50,381 nucleotides of DNA from contig CABIIJ010000026.1 in the NCBI GenBank assembly GCA_902175065.1, forward strand, positions 1 through 50,381, written 5' to 3'. The position numbers and the translations under genes were made by a program. Shown here piece by piece: positions 1-8,286 of the stretch; position 1 is the stretch's first letter; every line of letters begins with the position of its first letter. Under the pieces are notes generated by a model that was not told where the DNA came from, searched no databases, and worked only from the letters and a program-made list of their open reading frames with translations. The DNA comes from an uncultured Comamonas sp. (GTDB lineage Bacteria; Pseudomonadota; Gammaproteobacteria; Burkholderiales; Burkholderiaceae_C).

Positions 1-3000
1 CAGCCGCCCATCCTGGGCGATGCTGACGGCGGTGCAGGCCCCGGCGCAGGCGGCAGCTGCAAACCCAGCGCAAGCGGCTCGCCCTGCGACGGCAGCGGCC
101 CGGCCAGCCAGGGCAACAACAGCGGCACCAACCAGGGCGCAGGCAACCCCATCAACATCACCAACGGCAACAAATACCAGATGGAAGTGGACATGCCGGC
201 CCTGCCCGGCGAGCTGGGTCTGGAGCTGGTGCGCCACTACAACAGCGCCAACGCCCGGGTGCTGGGCGCCTTGGGCGCAGGCTGGCGCCTGAGCTACGAG
301 ACAGAGCTGTACGAAGTGGGCAACACCGTGCAAGTGCTGCAAGCCGACGGCAGCCGCATCATCTTTGCCATCGACCCGGCCAACCCCAGCCACTGCGCCA
401 GCAACGACCCCACCCAGGGGCACATCGCCATCGGCCAGCGCAGCAGCAACGGCCAACCCCGTAAAACCTACACCTGGCACTGGAGCCACGGCCCCCATGC
501 CGGACGCACCCTGCGCTTCAACGCCGACGGCAAGCTGCAAAGCATCACCGCAGCCAGCGGCGCCAGCCTCACCTTGCAGCACAGCCCCAATGGCCAACTC
601 ACCCAGGTCACCGACCCGCAAGGGCGCAGCCTGATCCTGGGCTACCCGGACAAAGCCCAGATCGTCCAGGCCCAGGCCAATGCGCAAGAAGCCCTCTTTG
701 CAGGCGTGCAAAGCATCACCACCCCGCTGGGGCGCATCACCTACCGGCACGGCACACAAAAGACCGATGCGCCCAACCTGCTGGGTGTCAGCCTGCCAGG
801 CCAGATCCAGCGCCAATACCACTACGAAGACCAGCGCTGGCCGCAAATGCTCACCGGCATCAGCGTGCGCAGCACAGACCACGACGGCCACACCACAGAA
901 CAGCGCCTGTCCACCTACCGCTACGACGAACGGGGCCGAGGCATTCTCAGCACCAAAGGAATGCCCGAAGGCGACACCCCCGGGCAGGAACAAATCACCC
1001 TGGACTACCTGACCCCCACCCTGCCCGCCAAGGAAGGGCGCACCCTGCTGACCAACAGCCTGGGCCAGCACACCCTGTACCGCCAACGCATCATTGCCGG
1101 GCAATACCGGCTGGTGGAAGCCAGGGGGGCGGGCTGCGCCCAATGCGCTCCAGTGAACATCCGCTACCACTACGACGACCAAGGCCACCTCATAGCCCAG
1201 GACAGCCTTGCCCCGACCATCATCGAACCCAACCAGGAACCGCCGCCAGCCAAAACACTGCACAGCACCCGCATCCAGCTGACTGCCCAGGGTGCCACCG
1301 GCCAGCACGGACAAGAGCGAGCCTATTACGAAGACCCTCGCTGGCCCGACAAACCCACCCGCATCACCCGCCCCAGCGTCGTTGCCGGGCAACAACAACA
1401 ACTGACCCTGCGCTACAACGCAGCCGGGCAGATCACAGAGCTGACGCACCGGGGCTTGAGCCCCATCGACGGCGAAGGGCAGCAGCAGCCGACCGCCATA
1501 GAGCGCACCACCCGGTACCGGTATGAAGAAATCAATGGCCGCAGCCTGCTGATGGAGGTGGATGGGCCGCTGGCCAATGGGCCGAAGGGGCGGCCGGGGG
1601 ATTCGGACATTACCCGCCTGCAATGGGATGGCAAGGGCAACTACATCGTTCAGATCACCAAGCCTGGTGACTACGTCACCACTTACACCCGTGATAGCAG
1701 TGGCCGCACGGTGCAGACCCGCTTGAGCGACGGCTACCGTCAGATCGACACCCTCACCCGTTATGCCGGCCAGCCCACTATTGCGCTGCAACCCGAACGC
1801 ATCGACCGCGTGGCCCAGCAGCTCAAAGACGGAAAACCTGAGCTTGCCAGCCGTCTGGAAGAAACGCTGTTGCAGGCCCAGCATGGCCAAGTACAGCAAC
1901 CGGTGGATAGCATTGATTGGCCGCAAGCGGCCGATGGTACTAGCGGGCAAGTCGTGATTTCATACGATGCGCTAGCCCGCCCAATTACTTGGCAAACCGG
2001 GGAAGAAACGCTTTTGCAAGCGACCTGGGGCCAACCTGGCACGGCGGCGCAATCGCTCATACTGACCCTGGAAAGTGCCAGTGGCCAGGCGCAACGGCTG
2101 GTGGATGATTTTGGCCGCATCGTCGCCATTCGCAGCCCAGGCATTGATTGGCAAACCGCCCAATACGATGCGGCTGATCGCATGATCCGCATCATTGACC
2201 CACGGGGCAACGCACAACTGGCGCAGTACGACATTGCAGGGCGCTTGCTGCGCCTTGAACGCTATCGCACTGCCGCTTCTTCCCCATCGGAAACCACCAC
2301 CTTGCAATGGCAAGGCAGTCTGCTGAAAGTGCTAACTGTTTCTGATGCTGACGGCCAGCGGCACATCCGCTACCGCCATGACGCATTGGGCCAGATACAA
2401 GAAGAAGTGCAGGAAATTGCCCTGACCGATCAAGCACCTGTACGCTTCAGCATCCAGCGTGAACGCAGCGGACGCAGCGAACATACCCGACTGGCCGATG
2501 CCAACGGCACCCACAGCACCGTGGTGCAAACCCATGATGCCCAGGGACGAGTGGCCGATATACGCCTGAGCGGGGCATTGCCTGCCTGGCTGGGCGGCGG
2601 CAGCACCTTGGTGCAATCCATTGACTGGCGCAGTAACGCAGGCATGGACTACGCCCAAAGCATCACTTTCGGCAATAACCGCACCGACCACTGGCCGCTG
2701 ACCCCCACTCCAACCAACCAGCAAACCAACCGACAAGCCAATACCCCGCTTGATCTCAGCGACTTTCCCCCAACATCCGGGCCATTCATGCGCCCAGGCG
2801 AAGGCCACGACAGCGCCGGATTGCCCAGCAGCCTTGATACCGAAATCGGGCACTTCAATCTGACCTGGGATACCGCAGGCCGCCTCCAATCCATCAGCAA
2901 CGGCATCAACCGCGAAGACTTCATCTACGACGCACAGGGCCGCCGCATTGCCAAACGTATTGGCACAGCCATTCGCTACTTCGCCTGGGACGGTATGCAG

Positions 3001-4935
3001 CTTGCCGGTGAGGCCGATGTCCAAGGCATCCTCGAAACACGCTACGCCTACCTGGGCTGGCGACCCATCGCCCAAATCGTGCGCCAGCCAGGGCGCTGGG
3101 CACACTTCATGGCCTGGCTTTTTGGCGCCGAAGGCCGCACCTTCACAACCAGCCGCAGTGGCCGCGTACTTGCCATGCACAGCAGCAGCGGCCAACTCCT
3201 ATGGCAAGAACCCGATGCTGCCTCCACCACCATTGCCACCGCAGCCCCCCTGGGCAACCTGCACCAGCCACTGCGCGACGTGGGTCAATATGCTGACGAA
3301 GAATCCGGGCTGATCTACCACGTAGCCCGTTTCTTCGATGCCCAAAGCGGTATGTTTTTATCTCCCGACCCCCAAGGCATCACAGACACCCTCACAGATG
3401 CCCACCCTGACCTGCTACTCAACGCCTACGCCTACGCCAAGGGCAACCCAGGATACTTTTTTGACCCGGATGGCGCAGCAAGCCTCATTTATTACGCCAT
3501 CACCACCAACGCCAAAGGCCAAGCCCTAGGCAGCACCCAAGGATTCACCAAAGCCCGCTGGGCTTTCGTCATTACCGGTATTGCAGATGGTGGGGCAGAC
3601 ACCAATGCCAATTCCGGCATTCTGTTTGACAGTGGGGGCAACTTTATGGGAAGCCTCACGACGGGCACCAAAAACACCACCAACACCACCGTGCGCTGGG
3701 ACAGTGCAGAGGACGCGGGATCTATTACCAATGCCTTCAGCAATCACTATAAAGATAATTTGATTTCCATCACTGAATTTACCATCGCAGATTTCAGTGA
3801 CAAGAATGCTGCACTTTTAATTGATTATTTAATGAAGGATGCAGCGGGGCGTAAGGGGTGTGAGAAGGATGCGCCGGGTTGGCTGCCGGATATTAATTTT
3901 GCTAAAGAGGAAGAGTCTATTAAAGTAACCAGCAAATCCAATAATAATGCCAGTAAACAGAGAATTATTTCTTGCGGTGAAGGGATGGCTGATAATATTG
4001 AAAAAAGACGCATTGCAAAATATGAAGCTGCAGCGGAAGTGAACGAAACCAATCAGATCAACCGAGACTGTTCTGCGAACGGCTGTCCTGGTATTGGCTA
4101 TTATTGCGATGCCACCAGATGCTACTTGCCGCGGGATCAGCTCACCTACGGGCCACCGAATACGCAAGAACCCGTCTATACACCTTCTTACGGGCGGTCT
4201 CAATTTATTTTAAGTACGCTGGTCGATGAGTTAATTAAAAATCATGATAAATTTTCTGAAGAAGAAATAGAAAAAATTGGACTGACTGAAGATTTAATAA
4301 CACTTCTTAAAGAAGCTGATGCGCGAGGGAAAAAGATATCTGGATGGCGTGAAAAAATTCTGCCTGAAAAAACATATGAAGATGCCAATAACGCTTGGTC
4401 CAAATTAGCATTGGCTGAACAAGAAAGATTTCATCAAGAAACAGGCCTTGGGGAACGAGAATATACCGACATGGCTAGGATAAAAACACAGCCACCTAAA
4501 AATAGTAAAGGTACAGATTTATCTGGTGATGCTTGGGCTGCCTTTGCGACTACAGCTATTTTTACCAATACTACTTTAAAAAATCACCTAATGGATATCT
4601 TCAAGGATTTTGACAAATTCACTATTATGACAGAAAGATTGATGCTGAAGAATATGGAAAATGCTAAAAAACATCCAATTTTTGACAAAACTGAAGAACA
4701 CTTGGCGGCCATGGTTGCTCGTGCACATAATGGTGGAGATTGGCGACGAGATTTATCCAGCTTAAAAAAAACTGACGCTTACGATTACGTAAAAAAGTTC
4801 TTGGGACAAATAAAAGGGGCAGGTGACTGGTATTCACTGCGCTGTACTGCGGCCTTTGGTAAAAATACGATCAAACCTGGCACCCAAGGCAAAGGTATTG
4901 GCGGCTTGGAGATGAGTCCATTGGTATTAAATTAA
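1..4935 (+). CDS. Rhs/YD-repeat polymorphic toxin, 5' partial
   Basis: The frame is open from base 1, so the 5' end lies outside the window; the ATG at 181 is internal. Codons 50-83 carry the Rhs entry signature (NPINITNGNKYQ, then LELVRHYNS; DUF6531-like). Degenerate YD repeats (YRYDERGRG, RHDALGQI, YDAQGRRIAKR) run to the conserved core end, GLIYHVARFFDAQSGMF near codon 1100. P1150-x4-D1155-P-D-G matches the PxxxxDPxG site where Rhs shells are known to cut off their toxin tip, with Ala in place of the usual Leu. The last ~485 residues (3478-4935) form a variable tip. Its first part (TNAKGQALGSTQGFTKARW) looks like a linker; from about 3740 the DNA is A/T-rich, unlike the core. I do not recognise the toxin fold. 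The segment E-x2-LAAMVARAHNGGDW near the end vaguely recalls muramidase-type helices, and the exported partner downstream fits a periplasmic target; both points are inference. Confidence 0.93.
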   Translation, partial: QPPILGDADGGAGPGAGGSCKPSASGSPCDGSGPASQGNNSGTNQGAGNPINITNGNKYQMEVDMPALPGELGLELVRHYNSANARVLGALGAGWRLSYETELYEVGNTVQVLQADGSRIIFAIDPANPSHCASNDPTQGHIAIGQRSSNGQPRKTYTWHWSHGPHAGRTLRFNADGKLQSITAASGASLTLQHSPNGQLTQVTDPQGRSLILGYPDKAQIVQAQANAQEALFAGVQSITTPLGRITYRHGTQKTDAPNLLGVSLPGQIQRQYHYEDQRWPQMLTGISVRSTDHDGHTTEQRLSTYRYDERGRGILSTKGMPEGDTPGQEQITLDYLTPTLPAKEGRTLLTNSLGQHTLYRQRIIAGQYRLVEARGAGCAQCAPVNIRYHYDDQGHLIAQDSLAPTIIEPNQEPPPAKTLHSTRIQLTAQGATGQHGQERAYYEDPRWPDKPTRITRPSVVAGQQQQLTLRYNAAGQITELTHRGLSPIDGEGQQQPTAIERTTRYRYEEINGRSLLMEVDGPLANGPKGRPGDSDITRLQWDGKGNYIVQITKPGDYVTTYTRDSSGRTVQTRLSDGYRQIDTLTRYAGQPTIALQPERIDRVAQQLKDGKPELASRLEETLLQAQHGQVQQPVDSIDWPQAADGTSGQVVISYDALARPITWQTGEETLLQATWGQPGTAAQSLILTLESASGQAQRLVDDFGRIVAIRSPGIDWQTAQYDAADRMIRIIDPRGNAQLAQYDIAGRLLRLERYRTAASSPSETTTLQWQGSLLKVLTVSDADGQRHIRYRHDALGQIQEEVQEIALTDQAPVRFSIQRERSGRSEHTRLADANGTHSTVVQTHDAQGRVADIRLSGALPAWLGGGSTLVQSIDWRSNAGMDYAQSITFGNNRTDHWPLTPTPTNQQTNRQANTPLDLSDFPPTSGPFMRPGEGHDSAGLPSSLDTEIGHFNLTWDTAGRLQSISNGINREDFIYDAQGRRIAKRIGTAIRYFAWDGMQLAGEADVQGILETRYAYLGWRPIAQIVRQPGRWAHFMAWLFGAEGRTFTTSRSGRVLAMHSSSGQLLWQEPDAASTTIATAAPLGNLHQPLRDVGQYADEESGLIYHVARFFDAQSGMFLSPDPQGITDTLTDAHPDLLLNAYAYAKGNPGYFFDPDGAASLIYYAITTNAKGQALGSTQGFTKARWAFVITGIADGGADTNANSGILFDSGGNFMGSLTTGTKNTTNTTVRWDSAEDAGSITNAFSNHYKDNLISITEFTIADFSDKNAALLIDYLMKDAAGRKGCEKDAPGWLPDINFAKEEESIKVTSKSNNNASKQRIISCGEGMADNIEKRRIAKYEAAAEVNETNQINRDCSANGCPGIGYYCDATRCYLPRDQLTYGPPNTQEPVYTPSYGRSQFILSTLVDELIKNHDKFSEEEIEKIGLTEDLITLLKEADARGKKISGWREKILPEKTYEDANNAWSKLALAEQERFHQETGLGEREYTDMARIKTQPPKNSKGTDLSGDAWAAFATTAIFTNTTLKNHLMDIFKDFDKFTIMTERLMLKNMENAKKHPIFDKTEEHLAAMVARAHNGGDWRRDLSSLKKTDAYDYVKKFLGQIKGAGDWYSLRCTAAFGKNTIKPGTQGKGIGGLEMSPLVLN

Positions 4936-4948
4936 TATAGGAAATAAC

Positions 4949-5791
4949 ATGCATCAAATATTTAAAGAATCACTTCTTATAATTTGCGCCACCTTATCAA
5001 TAGGAATCGTTCATGCCGGAGACATTGAATTAAGTCAAGAAATTCCATCTTGTCAAAATTCAACAGCCAAACCACTTCCTGAAAAATACTATTCCATTGC
5101 AAAAAAATGGAATGATTTCAAATGGGTGGAAAAAGTAACATCCAAAGATGTCATGGTTAGCGAATCTGGTTACGAACGTATTGATGGTTCCGGTATCCGG
5201 GACTGGTTCATTTTTGGAAAATTGGATATCAATGGGGATGGCATCTGTGATTGGTTTATTACAGCATCAGCACCTCTTAGCTCTGGTGGTGATCGCGATG
5301 TTTTAAACACATTATATTTAGGGTCTAGAAATAAAAAATGGCAACGTATAGGTGCAGAGATACCGACTTATATGCCAGATATCTTAGGCGTAGGGAAAAG
5401 CTATTATCAACAATATGACTATACATTTTCTTCAGAAACGCCATTTGTTTTATGGGATAAAAAAAGCAAAATTTCTTATTTTATTGGCTATTTTTATACT
5501 CGCACTTATGGAAAGCCCTATCAAAAAGGATATGAGGTTTACATATGGAATGCTGAGCAAAAAAACTTACAAGAATTAGATAAATGGGAAAAGGGAAGTG
5601 CGGCGGAAAAAGTATATGCTTATTTCAAGCAGCATGGCGCTGTTGATCCCATCATCGAAGAAGGTGCAAATAATATTGCTCAATTTGATCAGGATTTGGA
5701 AGATTCTGAGGCAAGAGCGAAGTGCAACAATCCAGAGTTGCTTGAACACTCTTCTGGTCTTGCTGAATTTTGCAAAAAATCAGCAAAATAA
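4949..5791 (+). CDS. Secreted protein, candidate immunity to the Rhs tip
   Basis: 280 residues starting 13 bp after the Rhs stop, with AGGAAA four bases before the ATG. Residues 1-23 form a signal peptide (hydrophobic LLIICATLSIGIV, cleavage after VHA), so the mature protein should be periplasmic or secreted. Residues 93-101 read DINGDGICD, a D-x-N-x-D-G-x-x-D calcium loop as in FG-GAP/VCBS-type repeats, followed by WFI. The rest is rich in Tyr, Lys and Trp with no family I recognise; the C-terminus holds a Cys pair (C-x-N...FCKKS). Base composition is A/T-rich like the toxin tip, which suggests the two moved as a unit. The position directly after a polymorphic toxin is the standard place for an immunity gene; the signal peptide would place protection in the periplasm. 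The immunity role is inference. Confidence 0.82.
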   Translation: MHQIFKESLLIICATLSIGIVHAGDIELSQEIPSCQNSTAKPLPEKYYSIAKKWNDFKWVEKVTSKDVMVSESGYERIDGSGIRDWFIFGKLDINGDGICDWFITASAPLSSGGDRDVLNTLYLGSRNKKWQRIGAEIPTYMPDILGVGKSYYQQYDYTFSSETPFVLWDKKSKISYFIGYFYTRTYGKPYQKGYEVYIWNAEQKNLQELDKWEKGSAAEKVYAYFKQHGAVDPIIEEGANNIAQFDQDLEDSEARAKCNNPELLEHSSGLAEFCKKSAK

Positions 5792-6006
5792 ATTTATATG
5801 ATTTCAAAAAAATACCTATATTGCTATTGACGGCCTTGGTATTTTTCTGCTCAATAAATACTTCTGCTGCCAATCTGACCGTAAAAGACATAAATCAGTG
5901 TTTTGAATTAATGCATCCAGAAAGGTGTAAAAGATTAATGAAGTGGCGGGAGTCAAACGATCATCTCGATGCCCGATTTCTTGGAGAACGTGTATTGACC
6001 CAGTGA
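5770..6006 (+). CDS. Small secreted protein, 5' end probably frameshifted
   Basis: An open frame of 78 codons begins at a TTG (5770) inside the end of the preceding gene with no ribosome site. It encodes FKKIPILLLTALVFFCSIN, then SAANL (a convincing signal peptide) and a short mature part with two cysteines (CFELMHPERC). The natural start is probably the ATG at 5798, which reads MISKK and then goes out of frame at a run of seven A (5806-5812), stopping at 5828-5830. One extra A would join that ATG to the signal peptide as MISKKIPILLL. The gene may therefore be broken, slippage-dependent, or misread at the homopolymer. It could be a second immunity or accessory protein of the Rhs locus. No family is recognised. 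Confidence 0.55.
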   Translation: MQKISKINLYDFKKIPILLLTALVFFCSINTSAANLTVKDINQCFELMHPERCKRLMKWRESNDHLDARFLGERVLTQ

Positions 6007-6072
6007 AAACCTGCTCAGGTGTTCCCGTCAAGAGGAAGACACCATGAGTACGTTGAAAAGATAAATACGCTT

Positions 6073-6432
6073 TTAAAACGTCAGCACTTTGTCTGCCGCC
6101 ATGATCCAGTCGGTCAGTTCGGTGAGGTTGCCGATGGCGGTGCCGGGCAGCAGCGGCAGGTCGATCAGGCCCCGGTTCTGGGCGCAGGTGCGGCACACGC
6201 GCACGGTGGCTCTGGCGTCGATCAGCATTTCCAGGTGGTTTTGCAGGCCCTTGCCGCCCTGGCCGTCGTTTTGGCCGGGCAGGGCCAGCACCGCTGCGTC
6301 GGACATCAGGAATACGGTCACTTCGGGCTGTTCGTCGTGCGCGGCCAGCATGTTGGCGACGCGCAGGGCCGACAGGCAGCGTTCGCTGCCATAGGGTGCG
6401 GCGTGGATGACGATAGCGATTTTTTGCGGCAT
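6073..6432 (-). CDS. DsrE-family sulfur-relay-like protein
   Basis: 119 residues. The start MPQKIAIVIHAAPYGSERCLSALR is preceded by AAGGAAA at good distance, so the longer frame opening at 6462 is not used. The alternating Rossmann-like pattern, AxYGSxRxxxALRxA and the CRTCAQNRG segment with a CxxC pair are typical of single-domain DsrE/DsrF-like proteins, which carry persulfide on cysteine or are of unknown role. No tusBCD or dsr partners are present, so a dissimilatory sulfur function is not indicated. It lies alone between the Rhs locus and cysK; cysK is on the same strand but is separated from it by a terminator (6622-6644). Confidence 0.8.
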   Translation of the reverse strand: MPQKIAIVIHAAPYGSERCLSALRVANMLAAHDEQPEVTVFLMSDAAVLALPGQNDGQGGKGLQNHLEMLIDARATVRVCRTCAQNRGLIDLPLLPGTAIGNLTELTDWIMAADKVLTF

Positions 6433-6539
6433 GGAGTTTCCTTTTCTCAACGGTAAGGGCATCGAGCACTATCGAGGATAGCGCCTGGTTGCAGCGTGGA
6501 CATGCTGGAGCGGAAGGGAAGGGAGTGGCTCTCTTTTTT

Positions 6540-6621
6540 TAATAGCTTCTTGCGCTGGTACATCAATGAATTTTGATATAAATAGATTTGAAATCATTGA
6601 AAATAAAGTGGAAACAGCTAT
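6540..6621. repeat. AGCT...GCTT-type dispersed palindromic element
   Basis: It starts aatagcttcttgcgct, which is exactly the reverse complement of the right arm (agcgcaagaagctatt) of the element at 16286-16372, and ends with acagctat. The interior is A/T-rich (atttgaaatcattgaaaat). It fills the gap between the DsrE gene and the cysK terminator and is one of about seven related elements in the window. Confidence 0.6.
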
Positions 6622-6644
6622 AAAAAAACCGCCACGAGGGCGGT
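6622..6644 (-). terminator. Intrinsic terminator of cysK
   Basis: Stem accgcc/ggcggt (6628-6633 with 6639-6644) around a five-base loop; on the minus strand it is followed by seven T. It lies 26 bp after the cysK stop codon. Confidence 0.85.
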
Positions 6645-6670
6645 CAAGGGAGGGAGTCCAGGGAGTCAGG

Positions 6671-7591
6671 TCAGGCGGTGGGCAGGAAGCCTTCGACGGA
6701 CAAATAGCGCTCGCCCGTGTCGTAGGCAAAGCCCAGCACGCGGCTGCCGGGGGGCAGCTCAGGCAGTTTTTGCGCGATGGCGGCCAGGGTGGCGCCGGAG
6801 GAGATGCCCACCAGCAGCCCCTCTTGCGCAGCGGCGCGGCGGGCGTATTCGCGGGCTGCTTCGGCATCGACCTGGATGGTGCCGTCCAGCAGGCTGGTGT
6901 CCAGGTTCTTGGGGATGAAACCGGCACCCAGGCCCTGGATGGCGTGCGGGCCGGGAGCGCCGCCGGAGATCACGGGCGACTCTTTCGGCTCTACGGCAAA
7001 GACTTGCAGCTTGGGGTATTTGGCCTTGAGCACGCGGGCCACGCCCGACAGGTGCCCACCGGTGCCGACACCGGTGATGAGCACGTCCAGCCCCTCGGGG
7101 AAGTCGGCCAGCACCTCTTGTGCGGTGGTGCTGGCGTGGATGTCGGCGTTGGCCGGGTTGTCGAACTGCTGGGGAATCCAGGAATCGGCAATCTGCGCGG
7201 CCAGCTCTTCGGCGCGGGCGATGGCGCCTTTCATGCCTTTTTCCTTGGGTGTGAGGTCGAACTTGGCGCCGTAGGCCAGCATCAGGCGGCGGCGTTCGAT
7301 GCTCATGCTCTCGGGCATCACCAGAATCAGCTTGTAGCCTTTGACGGCGGCCACCAGGGCCAGGCCCACGCCGGTGTTGCCGCTGGTCGGTTCGATGATG
7401 GTGCCGCCGGGCTTCAGGGCGCCGGATTTTTCTGCCGCCTCGACCATGGCCAGGGCAATGCGGTCCTTGATCGAACCGCCGGGGTTGCTGCGCTCGGACT
7501 TGATCCAGACCTGGGCGTCGGGGCCAAGGATGCGGTTCATGCGGATGGCCGGGGTGTTGCCAATGGTTTGCAGGATGTTGTCAGCTTTCAT
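6671..7591 (-). CDS. cysK: Cysteine synthase A (O-acetylserine sulfhydrylase)
   Basis: 306 residues, the usual CysK length. PLP-dependent enzyme replacing the acetyl group of O-acetylserine with sulfide to give cysteine, in the cytoplasm. K42 in GGSIKDR is the Schiff-base lysine; [11 protein letters not shown] binds the substrate carboxylate; [13 protein letters not shown] holds the PLP phosphate; [16 protein letters not shown] and GISSGA are all CysK signatures. I favour CysK over CysM because of the [17 protein letters not shown] block and the length. The start [14 protein letters not shown] at 7591 is preceded by GGAG; an in-frame extension to 7657 exists but is not conserved-looking. The gene is divergent from rnpB and ends at a clear terminator. 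Confidence 0.95.
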   Translation of the reverse strand: MKADNILQTIGNTPAIRMNRILGPDAQVWIKSERSNPGGSIKDRIALAMVEAAEKSGALKPGGTIIEPTSGNTGVGLALVAAVKGYKLILVMPESMSIERRRLMLAYGAKFDLTPKEKGMKGAIARAEELAAQIADSWIPQQFDNPANADIHASTTAQEVLADFPEGLDVLITGVGTGGHLSGVARVLKAKYPKLQVFAVEPKESPVISGGAPGPHAIQGLGAGFIPKNLDTSLLDGTIQVDAEAAREYARRAAAQEGLLVGISSGATLAAIAQKLPELPPGSRVLGFAYDTGERYLSVEGFLPTA

Positions 7592-7703
7592 GGGGGCTCC
7601 AATCGGGGGGCGGTAGAACGATGGATGGCATTGTGGCGCAGCCATTCCTATGCGCAACCATATGAATATGACTGGCGTGGCTAAGCGGTTCAGGGTTTGC
7701 CCG

Positions 7704-7709
7704 CATAAT
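7704..7709 (+). promoter_or_regulatory. Candidate -10 box of rnpB
   Basis: CATAAT ends seven bases before the predicted 5' end of RNase P RNA at 7717, the right spacing for a sigma-70 promoter. No clear -35 box is visible 16-18 bp upstream. Confidence 0.5.
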
Positions 7710-7716
7710 TGCGCCC

Positions 7717-8053
7717 GTGAAGCCCTCCAGACCGCCGCCGGTGCAAGCGCTGAAAAGCCGCACTGGAGGAACGTCCGGACTGCACAGGGCAGCGTAGCAG
7801 CTAACGGCTGTCCACCGCGAGGTGAGGATCAGAGCAACAGAGACGAGTCCTGGGGGAGTGTCGCAAGATAGACCACCAGGGGTGAAACGGGCAATCTCTA
7901 CGCGCAGCAACACCAAGTAGGCACACGTTGACGGGGCCCCCGGAGTGTGCGGGTAGGTGGCATCGAGCCGGCGGGGCGACCCCCGGCCCAGAGTAATGGC
8001 GGTCACGTTTGGGCGACCAGACGCACAGAATCCGGCTTATCGGTGGGCTTCAC
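7717..8053 (+). ncRNA. rnpB: RNase P RNA, bacterial type A
   Basis: The catalytic RNA that matures tRNA 5' ends. Helix P1 is given by gtgaagccc (7717-7725) pairing perfectly with gggcttcac (8045-8053). Conserved cores are present in order: ggaggaacgtccgg, cacagggcag, gagcaacagaga, ggtgaaacgg, caacaccaagtagg, the ggcccccgg region, and near the 3' end cacagaatccggcttatcgg, with the universal ATCCGGCTTATCGG element. About 337 nt, slightly shorter than the E. coli RNA. Ends are set from P1 pairing and the following terminator. Confidence 0.95.
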
Positions 8054-8072
8054 ACTTTGATTTTTCATATTC

Positions 8073-8100
8073 AGGCGCTTGTTTTCAAGCGCCTTTTTTT
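8073..8100 (+). terminator. Intrinsic terminator of rnpB
   Basis: Eight-base stem aggcgctt/aagcgcct (8073-8080 with 8087-8094), loop gttttc, then a T run to 8100. It begins 20 bp after P1. Confidence 0.88.
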
Positions 8101-8262
8101 CGTCTGCGGATGGGGCGGGGCGGTCGCCGGCAGTGCGGCGGCATCTGTGTCGGGTGGAATTAGGGGGATCTGTATCTATTGTTGGGGTAAATGGTATGGA
8201 GAATATCGACCGAGTTGATTTTCACGATTTCTTCCACCCTGAAATTGGCGTTGGTTGATTAT

Positions 8263-8276
8263 TTGACAAATGTCAA
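8263..8276. promoter_or_regulatory. FNR/DNR-type palindrome at the start of nosZ
   Basis: TTGAC-AAAT-GTCAA is a perfect inverted repeat matching the half-sites of anaerobic FNR/DNR/NNR regulators (TTGAY-N4-RTCAA). It sits 11 bp before the chosen nosZ ATG. This is unusually close: for class II activation at -41.5, transcription would start near 8311, inside the gene. The rest of the 8101-8286 stretch holds no other recognisable feature. Confidence 0.55.
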
Positions 8277-8286
8277 TATATACGAA

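Noticed and set aside
2332-3195. 287-codon open frame on the minus strand within the Rhs gene
   Set aside because: Antisense to YD repeats; Ala/Gly-rich shadow with no motif.
6007-6072. Terminator after the Rhs-locus small gene
   Set aside because: ggtgt/acacc arms are short with a long loop and no T run.
8191-8286. Longer nosZ start at ATG 8191
   Set aside because: It would put 32 extra residues without Tat character before the signal peptide and would include the FNR-type palindrome in coding DNA. Kept only as an alternative.
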